A stretch of DNA of 64,000 bases, taken from the NCBI RefSeq assembly GCF_900101745.1, contig NZ_FNAD01000004.1, positions 303,034-367,033 on the forward strand. The letters run 5' to 3'. The notes under the pieces are model-generated. The model was not told the DNA's origin. It ran no database searches and saw nothing but the letters and a program-made list of their open reading frames with translations. A program made the position numbers and the translations under genes. Origin of the DNA: Glycomyces harbinensis. GTDB lineage: Bacteria > Actinomycetota > Actinomycetes > Mycobacteriales > Micromonosporaceae. Within the stretch, counting starts at the first letter, position 1; the number at the start of each line of letters is the position of its first letter. Shown here one piece after another: positions 10,079-18,112 of the stretch.

Positions 10079-10467
10079 CGCGCGTCCCCGGGGAGCCGGC
10101 GCGCCGCGTCGAGGAGTTCGGCGAAGGACCTGCGGCCCTGAGCGCTGATCGTGGCGAACTCCCGGGCCACCTCGGCCGGGTCGACCGGTACCGCCGCGGA
10201 CATCGACTGGCGCAAGCGGTGCAGCGCCTCGTTCGCGGCGCGGCCGATCTCCTTTTCGATCTCGGCGGCGCCGCGCTGGAGGACGCGGGGTTCGCGGATC
10301 TCGACCTTGATGAAGCCCGGCGGGGCCGCGATGACGCGCAGGCCCCCGTCGCAGGCCTCCACCGCGACCGGCGGGACCTTCGCGCCCTGGTCAAGGCGCT
10401 CCGCCATCTCGGCCGCCCGGTCGACGACGGCGGCGAGATTCTCAAGGGACCGTTGCGGATCGGTCAT
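10075..10467 (-). CDS. YbaB/EbfC-like protein of the toxin locus (cassette 2)
   Basis: A 130-residue protein with the YbaB-like core (VAVEACDGGLRVIAAPPGFIKVEI) followed by helices (EIEKEIGRAANEALHRLRQSM). ATG 10467 has a good upstream GGGAGACGCCC. The stop overlaps the next start (ATGA). Genes of this type often sit at the head of actinobacterial WXG100/EspC toxin clusters; whether they bind DNA or act as secretion helpers there is unclear. It is the first gene of the second cassette, after a 131-bp gap. Confidence 0.72.
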   Translation of the reverse strand: MTDPQRSLENLAAVVDRAAEMAERLDQGAKVPPVAVEACDGGLRVIAAPPGFIKVEIREPRVLQRGAAEIEKEIGRAANEALHRLRQSMSAAVPVDPAEVAREFATISAQGRRSFAELLDAARRLPGDAR

Positions 10468-10598
10468 GGGCGTCTCCCTGGGTCGGTGCCGCCCGTCTGG
10501 AGGGGGCGATCTCGATGGGAGCCACAGTGACCCAGCGCGCTCTGGATCCGCTCTGCATTCGTCCCGAGAGAGCACTGAGAGCGGAGGGTCCGCTGCCC

Positions 10599-11093
10599 CT
10601 ACGCCTCGATGAGTTTGAAGATCGCCTCTTGGATGAGGTTGCTCACCACCGTCCGGGCGAGCTGCTGGAAGATCGGGACCTGCAGCAGTGAGGCGCCGAA
10701 GGTGACCGCGGCCTGCGCTATCGCGATGGCGATCTGCACGGCCAGGATGATCAGCTGGACGATCACCATGATCTTGAGGACCAGGACGATGACCGCGCAG
10801 ATGATCAGGCCCACTCCGGCGATCATCGCGCCGATCGCGCCGTTGTCGAGGGTCTTCGCGGGCCCTTCCTCGCCCTCCCACCAGGTCTTGAACGCCTCGA
10901 TGTCCTGGCCGATCTGGTCGGTCCACGCCTGGGCGGCGTTGCCGCCCGCCTCGCCGAGGATGTCGCCGAGCTCGTCGCCGAAGTCCATCCACGCCTGGCC
11001 GAAGTCCATCAGGTTGTCCTCATTGGACTGCGGCCAGTCGAAGCCGAGGATGCCGAGCAGGCTCGCGAGCTCCGAGGGGAGCATGATCGCCAT
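10599..11093 (-). CDS. CpnT-N-like / WXG100-type secretion-domain protein (cassette 1)
   Basis: A 164-residue paralogue of the 9259-9753 product. It begins MAIMLPSELASLLGILGFDWP, contains DIEAFKTWWEGEEGPAKTLDNG, then a long run of Ile/Val/Ala-rich hydrophobic residues and ends QEAIFKLIEA. No toxin gene follows it; the next gene downstream is the YbaB-like gene of cassette 2, after 131 bp. It may be an orphan copy that lost its toxin, or a second channel or partner subunit that works with cassette 2. The start overlaps the preceding stop (TGATG). Confidence 0.78.
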   Translation of the reverse strand: MAIMLPSELASLLGILGFDWPQSNEDNLMDFGQAWMDFGDELGDILGEAGGNAAQAWTDQIGQDIEAFKTWWEGEEGPAKTLDNGAIGAMIAGVGLIICAVIVLVLKIMVIVQLIILAVQIAIAIAQAAVTFGASLLQVPIFQQLARTVVSNLIQEAIFKLIEA

Positions 11094-11425
11094 CAGGAGC
11101 CCCCGTCCAGGTTCGAGGACAGCTGGATGAACGCCTGCGCGATCTCGTTGTCCGCGTCCAGGTGCTGGGCGGCGAAGTCGCGCACGTCCAGGCCGGCGTC
11201 GGCCATCGACTGCGCCGCCTCCTGGAAGCACTCCTTCGCCCACTCGAAGACCTCGGTGTGGGCCTGCTCGATGAGACCGCCGATCTCGTCGCCGCCGCAC
11301 GCCGCCGTCACGCCCTCGATGCGGCCGGCGAACCGGTCCACGGCGGCGAAGAACCGCTCGGCGGTGCCCTCGATGCTCTGTCCCGCCCGGTCGAGGCCGT
11401 CGGGGTTGATCTGGAGCCCTGACAT
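11093..11425 (-). CDS. EspC/WXG100-like type VII secretion target (cassette 1)
   Basis: A 110-residue helical protein (MSGLQINPDGLDRAGQSIEG...; C-terminal SSNLDGGS) with an EspC-like pattern: short N-terminal strand, a long helix, a GGDEIGG turn, a second helix. It is coupled on both sides by TGATG overlaps. It corresponds in order and size to the 107-residue protein of cassette 2. Confidence 0.72.
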   Translation of the reverse strand: MSGLQINPDGLDRAGQSIEGTAERFFAAVDRFAGRIEGVTAACGGDEIGGLIEQAHTEVFEWAKECFQEAAQSMADAGLDVRDFAAQHLDADNEIAQAFIQLSSNLDGGS

Positions 11426-11856
11426 CAGCCCTGCACCCCTTTGCTCTCGGCGGCGGTGCGCACGATCTTCTCGTGCGAGTCGGCCAGGCGCGACATGAAC
11501 GAGCTCAGCTGCTGCACCGACTGCTGCTGGATCTCCTCGACCTTCTCGGTGAGGGCGTCGAGGTCGACGGCGCCGGGAAGCCCGGCCTGCTCGCGGGCCT
11601 TGTCGAGGGCCGCGTTGACGCCGATGGTGATCTCCTCCGCGATCTCCGCGCCGCTGAGGCGCATCGCACGGGGGTCGACGACCGTGACGGTCACCTTGCC
11701 CGCCAGCGTCGCCGAGACCCGCACCATGCCTTCGGCCGCCTCGACCTCGACGGTGGCGGCGCCCGCCTCCTCTTGCGCCCGTTGGCCGTCCCTCGCGATC
11801 TGGAGGGCCTGCGCGAGTGCGCCGGTGATGCCGGACTGGTCGGAGGGTGAACTCAT
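11425..11856 (-). CDS. YbaB/EbfC-like protein of the toxin locus (cassette 1)
   Basis: A 143-residue protein, first gene of the whole block. It has the YbaB-like core (ATVEVEAAEGMVRVSATLAG, then VTVTVVDPRAMRLSG) and helical flanks (GVNAALDKAREQAG). ATG 11856 has GGAG six bases upstream. It overlaps the next gene by TGATG. It is divergent in sequence from the housekeeping ybaB at 1058-1396, so it is better seen as a locus-specific member than as a duplicate of that gene. Confidence 0.72.
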   Translation of the reverse strand: MSSPSDQSGITGALAQALQIARDGQRAQEEAGAATVEVEAAEGMVRVSATLAGKVTVTVVDPRAMRLSGAEIAEEITIGVNAALDKAREQAGLPGAVDLDALTEKVEEIQQQSVQQLSSFMSRLADSHEKIVRTAAESKGVQG

Positions 11857-11961
11857 GTGGACTCCGCGGGTGTGTCGATTCTGGAGTACTGCTCAGGGTT
11901 CACCGACGATACAACGGCGCGCGAGCCATGCGGTACAGGGCGAGGGTCCACGGCGGCGCAG

Positions 11962-11990
11962 TGTGAACAGTAGTCGCCTCCTGGCACAAT
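11962..11990 (+). promoter_or_regulatory. Candidate promoter for a leaderless transcript
   Basis: A TGTGAA box (11962-11967) and a CACAAT box (11985-11990) are separated by 17 bp. The -10 box ends six bases before the ATG at 11997, and no Shine-Dalgarno sequence is visible. This spacing fits a leaderless mRNA. Confidence 0.4.
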
Positions 11991-11996
11991 GACGGC

Positions 11997-12542
11997 ATGG
12001 AGACCATCACCGCCCCGGACAAGATGAGCCGCAGCATGCGGCACAACGGCGTCATGATCTGCGCCTTCTTCGGCTTCGGCTGGTTCATGGGCGGGGCCGG
12101 CATCCTCGGCGACGGCCCGGGGCGCTGGATCGGCATCGCCGGGTCCGCCGCCGTGAGCATCGCCCTGGTCGTCGCGGCCTTCAAGGTCGAGTCGGCCCGC
12201 GAGCGGCCCCGCGAACTGCCGAAGCACTGGGGACGCAGCTACGGGATCTGGATCCTCTTCGAGGTCGTGCTCATCGCCGCCGCCGTATTCCTGTTCAACA
12301 CCCTCGACCTCGTCGACTTCCTGCCCGGCACCATCGCGGTCATCGTCGGCGCGCACTTCCTCCCGCTGGCGCCGGCCTTCGACGAGCCCAAGTACCGGTG
12401 GACCGGGTACGCCATGATCGCCGCCGGCCTCGGGGGCGTCGCCGGCGGCTTCGGCGGGATCGAGATCGGCGGCGCCGTCGCCGGTTTCGGCAGCGCCCTC
12501 GTCCTGTGGGCCACCGGAGTCGCGGTCGTCAAGCGCGGCTGA
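11997..12542 (+). CDS. Small integral membrane protein of unknown function
   Basis: A 181-residue protein with about five to six hydrophobic segments: MICAFFGFGWFMGGAG, the IGIAGSAAVSIALVVAAF region, WILFEVVLIAAAVFLF, a central pair, and a Gly-rich last segment. There is a short cytoplasmic N-terminus and a basic loop (KVESARERPRELPKHWGR). I do not recognise a characterised family. It is transcribed divergently from the toxin locus and ends 23 bp from the convergent amidohydrolase. No partner gene is obvious. Confidence 0.75.
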   Translation: METITAPDKMSRSMRHNGVMICAFFGFGWFMGGAGILGDGPGRWIGIAGSAAVSIALVVAAFKVESARERPRELPKHWGRSYGIWILFEVVLIAAAVFLFNTLDLVDFLPGTIAVIVGAHFLPLAPAFDEPKYRWTGYAMIAAGLGGVAGGFGGIEIGGAVAGFGSALVLWATGVAVVKRG

Positions 12543-12564
12543 GGGCCCGGCGCGGGGCGCCTCC

Positions 12565-13800
12565 TCACCGCTCGAGCCGGTCCACCTTCACCTTCCCGCC
12601 CTGCACGACCAGCTTCAGGCGCGCCTCGGGGTCGGTGAGCACGCCGAGGTCCTCGAGCGGGTCGCCGTCGACGACCAGCATGTCCGCCAGAGCGCCCGGG
12701 ACGATCCGGCCGATCCGGCCCTCCTCGCCCAGCAGCTTCGCGGCGGTGACCGTGGCCGAGCGGATCACGTCGGCCGCGGGCAGGACCGCGCCGCGGATCC
12801 TGAACTCCTCCAACTGGTGGCGCCGCATCCCGCCGAGCAGGTCCGAGCCGTAGCAGAGGTTCACCCCGGCCCGATGCGCCAGCTCCAGGGCCCGCAGGCC
12901 CGCGTCGAGCACGAGGGTGTTCTTGCGCAGGCTCCCCTCGGGCAGCCCGTATGCGGCGCCCTCGACGGCCATCCGCCGGTACGTCACCAAGGTGGGCACC
13001 AGGAACGCGTCGTGCTCCAGGAACAGATCCACACTGGACTCGTCGAGCAGGTTGCCGTGCTCGATGGAGCGCACGCCCGCCGCGAGGCCCCGGTTGATCG
13101 CCCGCGCGGTGTAGGCGTGCCCGGCGACGTACCGGTTGACCGCCTCGGCCTCCTCTACGATCGCGCGGATCTCCTCGATCGAGAACTGTGTCGAGTCGAC
13201 CCGGTCGGTCGGCGAGGCGACCCCGCCCGACAGCATGATCTTGACGTGGTGCGCGCCGGTGCGCAGCTGCTCGCGCGCGGCCTTGCGCACCCCGTCGACG
13301 CCGTCGCAGACCACCCCGATGTCGGGGCAGCACTGGTGCGGGTCGCGGATGCCGCGCCCCGGGGGACGCAGGTCGGCGTGGCCGCCGGTCTGCGAGAGCG
13401 CCTTGCCGCCGTAGTGGACCCGGGGCCCGTCGATGAGGCCCTCGGCGACCGCGTCGTGGATGCCGAAGTCGGCCCCGCCGGGATCGCGCACGGTGGTGAA
13501 CCCGCGGTGGAGCATCTCGCGCAGCTCGATCGCGGCCTTGACGGCCACGTACGCGGGCGACTGGTCGGCCAGGACCCCCAGGTCCGCGGTGTGGGCGTTG
13601 ACGTGCACGTGGCAGTCGATGAGGCCCGGCATGAGGGTCCGCCCGGCGAGGTCGACGACCCGCGCGCCGTCCGGCGCCTCGACGTCCGGACCGACGGCGG
13701 CGACCTCCTCGCCGCGCACCAGCACCCGCCGGCCCGGAGTCACCGTTCCCGCAACGGGATCGAGCAGCGAGGCCCGGTCGAACAGCACAGTCTCGGTCAT
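12565..13800 (-). CDS. Metal-dependent amidohydrolase (imidazolonepropionase/prolidase-like)
   Basis: A cytoplasmic amidohydrolase of 411 residues. The metal-site residues of the superfamily are visible: HVH in GLIDCHVHVNAH, a Lys in HVKIMLSGG that may be carboxylated, His in AGHAYTARAI and IEHGNLLDE, and Asp in CYGSDLLGG. N- and C-terminal beta-sandwich parts (GRTLMPG; GALADMLVVDGDPLEDL) are typical of enzymes that hydrolyse C-N bonds in cyclic or dipeptide-like substrates. The substrate cannot be assigned. It is divergent from the cupin gene with 190 bp between them. Confidence 0.88.
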   Translation of the reverse strand: MTETVLFDRASLLDPVAGTVTPGRRVLVRGEEVAAVGPDVEAPDGARVVDLAGRTLMPGLIDCHVHVNAHTADLGVLADQSPAYVAVKAAIELREMLHRGFTTVRDPGGADFGIHDAVAEGLIDGPRVHYGGKALSQTGGHADLRPPGRGIRDPHQCCPDIGVVCDGVDGVRKAAREQLRTGAHHVKIMLSGGVASPTDRVDSTQFSIEEIRAIVEEAEAVNRYVAGHAYTARAINRGLAAGVRSIEHGNLLDESSVDLFLEHDAFLVPTLVTYRRMAVEGAAYGLPEGSLRKNTLVLDAGLRALELAHRAGVNLCYGSDLLGGMRRHQLEEFRIRGAVLPAADVIRSATVTAAKLLGEEGRIGRIVPGALADMLVVDGDPLEDLGVLTDPEARLKLVVQGGKVKVDRLER

Positions 13801-13999
13801 CGTCGTCTCCTCCGTATCGCGCTTGCCGCGCGGCTAGTTCCGGTACCAATATGCCGGACGGCCCGGTAACGTCGGACGCGGGCCCGCCGCCGGCCAGCGG
13901 CGGCGCGGCCGGGATGCGGCGGACGCCGAGCGATGAGTTCGGGCGCCCCGGATCGTCTGCACCGGTGACACCCGCGGCGCACGAGAGAGAGTGAGCGAC

Positions 14000-14485
14000 A
14001 TGTCCTACCCCGAACCGAAGTACTTCGGCGACCACGGCGAGATGAGCGCACAGTTCCGGCCGGCCTCGCAAGCGGCCGACCTGTTCTACCCCAACGGCGG
14101 GACCGCCGGGTACCTCGCCACCGGCGCGACCACGAACGGCCAGTTCGGGCTCTACCAGTGGAACATGAGCGCGACCCCCTCCGGGCCCTCCCCGCACTTC
14201 CACCGCACCATCTCGGAGTCCTTCTACATCCTCTCGGGGACCATCAGGATCTACAACGGCGCCGAGTGGGTCGACCACGAGCCCGGCGACTTCGTCCACG
14301 TCCCCGAGGGCGGCGTCCACGGCTTCCGCAACGAATCGGGCGAGCCCGCCTCGATGCTGCTCATGTTCCACCCCGGCGCGCCGCGCGAGGACTACTTCGA
14401 GGGCCTGCTGACCCTCGGCGACATGTCCGACGAGGAGCGCAAGGCCTTCTTCGCGCTCCACGACAACTTCTGGATCGAGGAGTGA
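14000..14485 (+). CDS. Cupin-domain protein
   Basis: A single-domain cupin of 161 residues with both metal motifs: HFHRTISESFYILSG (His66, His68, Glu73) and PGDFVHVPEGGVHGF (His107). It could be a dioxygenase, isomerase or binding protein; small cupins are too varied to assign. ATG 14000 is chosen with the purine stretch GAGAGA about ten bases upstream; GTG 13991 is in frame and would add three residues. It converges on the helix-hairpin-helix gene, with stops 3 bp apart. Confidence 0.85.
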   Translation: MSYPEPKYFGDHGEMSAQFRPASQAADLFYPNGGTAGYLATGATTNGQFGLYQWNMSATPSGPSPHFHRTISESFYILSGTIRIYNGAEWVDHEPGDFVHVPEGGVHGFRNESGEPASMLLMFHPGAPREDYFEGLLTLGDMSDEERKAFFALHDNFWIEE

Positions 14486-14488
14486 CCC

Positions 14489-15223
14489 CTAGGGGATGAG
14501 CACCGCGTACTCGCGCAGGTGCCGCTCGAAGCCGGGGGCGACGTCGGCCTCGAGGATCACCTCGTCGAGGTTCTGGAACGGCCCCAAGGTCTCCACGCGC
14601 TCGCGGACCTGCCTGGCGGTCGACTCGTTGAAGCCCGGGAGGTCCCGCAGGACCTCGACGGGCGCGTGGTTGAGGTCGACCAGGCCGCCGTCGTCGAGGT
14701 GCCGGGCCAGGTCCGGGCGCCCCACCCCGTTGCGCTTCGCCAGCGACGGGTCGCCCTCGGCGAGCCTCCTGGCGTCCTCGCGCAGCCGCGAGGCCTGCTC
14801 GAGCTGCGGCGTGACCCAGTCGGCCGCCGCCCCGCGCGGGGCGGCCTTCGGCGCTTTGACCGGCGGCGTCGCCGTCCTCGGCGCCCAGACGTACTGAAGG
14901 ATCGCGAACGCGTGCACGACCGCGCCGACCGTGCCGGCGACCATCGCCAGGAACGCGCTCCACAGCGCCCACTCCGGCGTCTCGCCGACGTCGAACGGGA
15001 GGATGAGCGCGAAGATCCCGAGCACGGCCGCGGTGTAGACGACCAGCGGCGTCACGGTCACCGGGGAGGGGCGCCGCCCGGCGGCGACGCCGAACGCCAG
15101 CGGCGCGCCCACGCCGGGGGCCAGGACCGGCAGCAGCGCCCAGAGGACCGCGGCCGCCCCGGGCCCGCGCTGCGGGCCCGGCAGCGGGTTCGGGCGTGAG
15201 TCGGCAGGCGGTGTCGAGGGCAT
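14489..15223 (-). CDS. Membrane protein with C-terminal helix-hairpin-helix (ComEA-like) domain
   Basis: A 244-residue protein: a proline-rich N-terminus, three to four hydrophobic segments (about residues 25-120), then a soluble C-terminus with a helix-hairpin-helix of the ComEA type (VDLNHAPVEVLRDLPGFNES, then ARQVRERVETLGPFQNLDEV). Such motifs bind DNA or act as protein-docking elements. The protein is not a typical ComEA, which has one anchor and a periplasmic domain; here several membrane helices precede the motif and no comEC is nearby. The function is unknown. Confidence 0.8.
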   Translation of the reverse strand: MPSTPPADSRPNPLPGPQRGPGAAAVLWALLPVLAPGVGAPLAFGVAAGRRPSPVTVTPLVVYTAAVLGIFALILPFDVGETPEWALWSAFLAMVAGTVGAVVHAFAILQYVWAPRTATPPVKAPKAAPRGAAADWVTPQLEQASRLREDARRLAEGDPSLAKRNGVGRPDLARHLDDGGLVDLNHAPVEVLRDLPGFNESTARQVRERVETLGPFQNLDEVILEADVAPGFERHLREYAVLIP

Positions 15224-15316
15224 GACCCGATCGTAACGACCCCGTGCGCGACCGGCCCGGACGAAGCGACCCGCACCGCGAAGGCCCGCCTCGTCGAAGC
15301 CGGCCCCGGACGACGG

Positions 15317-15349
15317 CGAAGGCCGGGCGGTCGAACCGCCCGGCCTTCG
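15317..15349 (-). terminator. Terminator downstream of sucCD
   Basis: A perfect 15-bp stem (15317-15331 with 15335-15349) with a CGA loop lies 16 bp past the sucD stop on the minus strand. Confidence 0.8.
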
Positions 15350-15364
15350 TGTCGCTATGCGTCG

Positions 15365-16252
15365 CTAGAGGTTCTCGACGACCTCGCGCATCAGCCGAGC
15401 GGTCTCGCTCGGGGTCTTCCCGACCTTGACGCCCGCGGCCTCGAGGGCCTCCTTCTTCGACTCGGCGGTGCCGGCCGAACCGGAGATGATGGCGCCGGCG
15501 TGGCCCATCGTCTTGCCCTCGGGGGCGGTGAAGCCGGCGATGTAGCCGACCACGGGCTTGGTCACGTGGTTCTTGATGTACTCGGCCGCGCGCTCTTCGG
15601 CGTCGCCGCCGATCTCGCCGATCATGACGATCGCCTTGGTCTCGGGGTCCGCTTCGAACGCCGCGAGGCAGTCGATGTGGGTGGTCCCGATGACCGGGTC
15701 GCCGCCGATGCCGACGGAGGTCGAGAAGCCGATGTCCCGCAGCTCGTACATGAGCTGGTAGGTCAGCGTGCCCGACTTGGAGACGAGGCCGATCGGTCCG
15801 GCGCCGGTGATGTCGGCGGGGGTGATGCCCGCGTTCGACTTGCCGGGGCTGGCGATGCCGGGGCAGTTCGGACCCACGATGCGGGTCTTGTTGCCCTTGG
15901 CCTCGGCGTAGTTCCAGAACGCGACCGAGTCGTGCACCGGGATGCCCTCGGTGATCACGATGACCAGCTCGATCTCGGCGTCGATCGCCTCGACCACGGC
16001 GGCCTTGGAGAACGCCGGGGGCACGAACACCACGGAGGCGTTCGCGCCGGTCTCGCCGATGGCCTCGGCCACGGAGGCGAACACCGGCAGGCTCACGCCG
16101 TCGACGTCGACCTTGGTGCCGGCCTTGCGCGGGTTCACGCCGCCGACGATCTCGGTGCCGGCCTTGAGCATGCGGCGGGTGTGCTTCATGCCCTCGGAGC
16201 CGGTCATGCCCTGGACGATGACCTTGCTGTTCTCGTTGAGGAAGATCGCCAT
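15365..16252 (-). CDS. sucD: Succinyl-CoA synthetase alpha subunit
   Basis: Alpha subunit (295 aa) of the TCA-cycle enzyme that interconverts succinyl-CoA and succinate with nucleotide synthesis. Seen: the CoA-binding N-terminus ([21 protein letters not shown]), [18 protein letters not shown], and the phospho-histidine region [19 protein letters not shown], whose His is phosphorylated during catalysis. It lies 4 bp downstream of sucC, so the two form one operon with the terminator at 15317. Confidence 0.97.
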   Translation of the reverse strand: MAIFLNENSKVIVQGMTGSEGMKHTRRMLKAGTEIVGGVNPRKAGTKVDVDGVSLPVFASVAEAIGETGANASVVFVPPAFSKAAVVEAIDAEIELVIVITEGIPVHDSVAFWNYAEAKGNKTRIVGPNCPGIASPGKSNAGITPADITGAGPIGLVSKSGTLTYQLMYELRDIGFSTSVGIGGDPVIGTTHIDCLAAFEADPETKAIVMIGEIGGDAEERAAEYIKNHVTKPVVGYIAGFTAPEGKTMGHAGAIISGSAGTAESKKEALEAAGVKVGKTPSETARLMREVVENL

Positions 16253-16256
16253 CGGA

Positions 16257-17435
16257 CTAGGCCTCCTGGTTCGCGAGCTCAGCGGCCTTGTCGGCTGCGG
16301 CGTCCATGGTCTCGACCACGGTGATGAGCGGGTGGTTGGCGTCGGCGAGGATCTGGCGACCCTCCTCGGCGTTGTTGCCGTCGATGCGGGCGACGAGCGG
16401 CTTGGTGACGTCCTCGCCGCGGTCGGCGAGGGTCTGGAGGGCGCCGAGGATGCCGCGGGCGACCTCGTCGCAGGCGGTGATGCCGCCGAAGATGTTCACG
16501 AACACGCTCTTGACCTGGGGGTCCGACAGGACCACTTCGAGGCCGTTCGCCATCACGGCGGCGGAGGCGCCGCCGCCGATGTCGAGGAAGTTCGCGGGCT
16601 TGACGCCGCCGTGGGCCTCGCCGGCGTAGGACACGACGTCCAGCGTGGACATGACCAGTCCCGCGCCGTTGCCGATGATGCCGACCGAGCCGTCGAGCTT
16701 GACGTAGTTCAGGCCGGAGTCCGTGGCGCGCTGCTCGAGCGGGTCGACCGCGGACTTGTCCTCGAACTCGGCGTGCTCGGGGTGGCGGAAGGCGGCGTTC
16801 TCGTCGAGGGTGACCTTCGCGTCGAGCGCGAGGACCCTGCCCTCGGGCGTGCGCACGAGCGGGTTGACCTCGACGAGGGTCGCGTCCTCGGCCACGAAGG
16901 CGTCCCAGAGCTTCACGAACACGTCGACGAGCTGGGTGCGCAGGTCCTCGGGGAACCCGGCCTCGTCGAAGATCTCGTTCGCGATGTCCGCGTTGACGCC
17001 GACGCCGGCGTCGATGGGGCGCTTGACGACCTTCTCGGGGTCGGTGTGCGCGACCTCTTCGATCTCCATGCCGCCGGCGACGGAGGCGATGCACAGGAAG
17101 GTGCGGTTCGCCCGGTCGAGCAGGTAGGAGTAGTAGTACTCCTTGTCGATGTCGGCGGTCACCGTGAGCATGATCTTCTCCACGGTGTGGCCCTTGATGT
17201 CCATGCCGAGGATGTTGGTCGCGTGCGTCTGGACCTCGGCGACGTCGTCGGCGAGTTTGACGCCGCCCGCCTTGCCTCGGCCGCCGACCTTCACCTGTGC
17301 CTTGACGACCACCCGCTCGCCGAGGCGCTCGGCGAGTGCCACGGCCTCCTGCGGGGTGGTGGCGACGCCGCCGTCCAGCACCGGCACGCTGTGCCGGGCG
17401 AACAGTGCGCGGCCCTGGTATTCGTACAGATCCAC
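16257..17435 (-). CDS. sucC: Succinyl-CoA synthetase beta subunit
   Basis: Beta subunit (392 aa) carrying the nucleotide-binding ATP-grasp domain. It begins with GTG as [20 protein letters not shown], continues with [20 protein letters not shown], and has the C-terminal ligase part ([17 protein letters not shown]). Its length matches the family. It is the first gene of sucCD on the minus strand, with about 675 bp of non-coding sequence upstream that contains the ncRNA candidate. Confidence 0.97.
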   Translation of the reverse strand: MDLYEYQGRALFARHSVPVLDGGVATTPQEAVALAERLGERVVVKAQVKVGGRGKAGGVKLADDVAEVQTHATNILGMDIKGHTVEKIMLTVTADIDKEYYYSYLLDRANRTFLCIASVAGGMEIEEVAHTDPEKVVKRPIDAGVGVNADIANEIFDEAGFPEDLRTQLVDVFVKLWDAFVAEDATLVEVNPLVRTPEGRVLALDAKVTLDENAAFRHPEHAEFEDKSAVDPLEQRATDSGLNYVKLDGSVGIIGNGAGLVMSTLDVVSYAGEAHGGVKPANFLDIGGGASAAVMANGLEVVLSDPQVKSVFVNIFGGITACDEVARGILGALQTLADRGEDVTKPLVARIDGNNAEEGRQILADANHPLITVVETMDAAADKAAELANQEA

Positions 17436-18112
17436 TGTAGAGTCCGCTCCACTAGCTAGTCTTCTGTGACCGGACGGCCTGGTCCCTCCCGCTCGCGGCC
17501 CGGCGCGGGCCGCGGGCTCGGCGAACCGGGTCCGGCGAGCGGGGAGCAGGTACAGGCGCCCGTTATCGCAGGGTAACCCCCGGCAGCGGGTCGAGGCGCC
17601 TGGCAGTGGGCCGGTGTGACGAGTCAGGCTGAAAAGCCGTTGACACGGTCCGGTACAGGAGGTTCACCGCTTCGAGGCGGGGTTGTGCGCGATGCGGAGG
17701 TCCTCGGCCGCGGCGGCGCGCGGGCTCGGGAGGCGCGGGTGATGGGGGCGAAGAGGCGGGGACCGGACGCACCCCTCAGGCGTCCGGTCCCCTTAGCGGG
17801 AATCAAGCCCACCCCTCAAAGGCTTGACTCCCTTAGGCACGATGCCCTATCGCCACCCCTCAATCGACAGGGCATCGGCAGTTTGTGGCATAGCTCTACA
17901 TTGCGAGCTTTGCGATGTGCGATTCCCGCCGAAAGTGAACTTCCGGGGCCCTCGCGGTCTTGTTCTCTCGGCGGCCTTTCGGCCGCTGCCGATGCGTCTC
18001 GCGCGGTGCTTTCGTACTGCGTCCGACACTAATAAGAACGAGGGCCGCTGCGGCCGGTTACGGTCTCCCAGAAGTTTTTTTGGCCCGGGGCGAACGCCCA
18101 GGTGGGGCCGGA
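17436..18112. other. Long intergenic region with structured RNA; no supported gene
   Basis: About 680 bp separate the sucC start from the stop of the B12-binding gene. The open frames here have poor codon structure and match nothing I know. The region holds the three-hairpin ncRNA candidate (17755-17880), a less GC-rich stretch (17881-18060) with a long-range GGCCCTCG/CGAGGGCC pairing, and an unusual seven-T run at 18075-18081. The sucCD promoter must also lie here, but no clear -10/-35 pair was found. A TTGACA at 17640-17645 has no matching -10. Confidence 0.6.
17755..17880 (+). ncRNA. 6C-like small RNA candidate with three C-rich-loop hairpins
   Basis: Three consecutive hairpins each present the same loop, CACCCCTCA or a near copy. 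Hairpin 1: 13-bp perfect stem 17758-17770/17780-17792, loop ACCCCTCAG. Hairpin 2: 12-bp stem with one mismatch, 17798-17809/17821-17832, loop CACCCCTCAAA. Hairpin 3: stem 17841-17852/17865-17877 with one mismatch, loop CCACCCCTCAAT. The linkers share CCCTTAG. Conserved C-rich loops on hairpins define the actinobacterial 6C RNA class, so this is probably a member read on the plus strand. The usual description has two such hairpins; here there are three. No T-run terminator follows directly. Confidence 0.75.

Noticed and set aside
12239..14461. 740-codon minus-strand open frame overlapping the amidohydrolase and cupin genes
   Set aside because: It is in a different frame from the real amidohydrolase and is mostly Arg/Gly/Pro.
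17640..17668. TTGACA at 17640-17645 as promoter of the ncRNA
   Set aside because: At 17-18 bp spacing the sequence is TTCACC/TCACCG, not a plausible -10, and the site is over 90 bp from the first hairpin.
17755..17880. CRISPR-like repeats (three copies of CACCCCTCA)
   Set aside because: The copies are loops of hairpins with different stems and irregular spacing; no cas genes are present.
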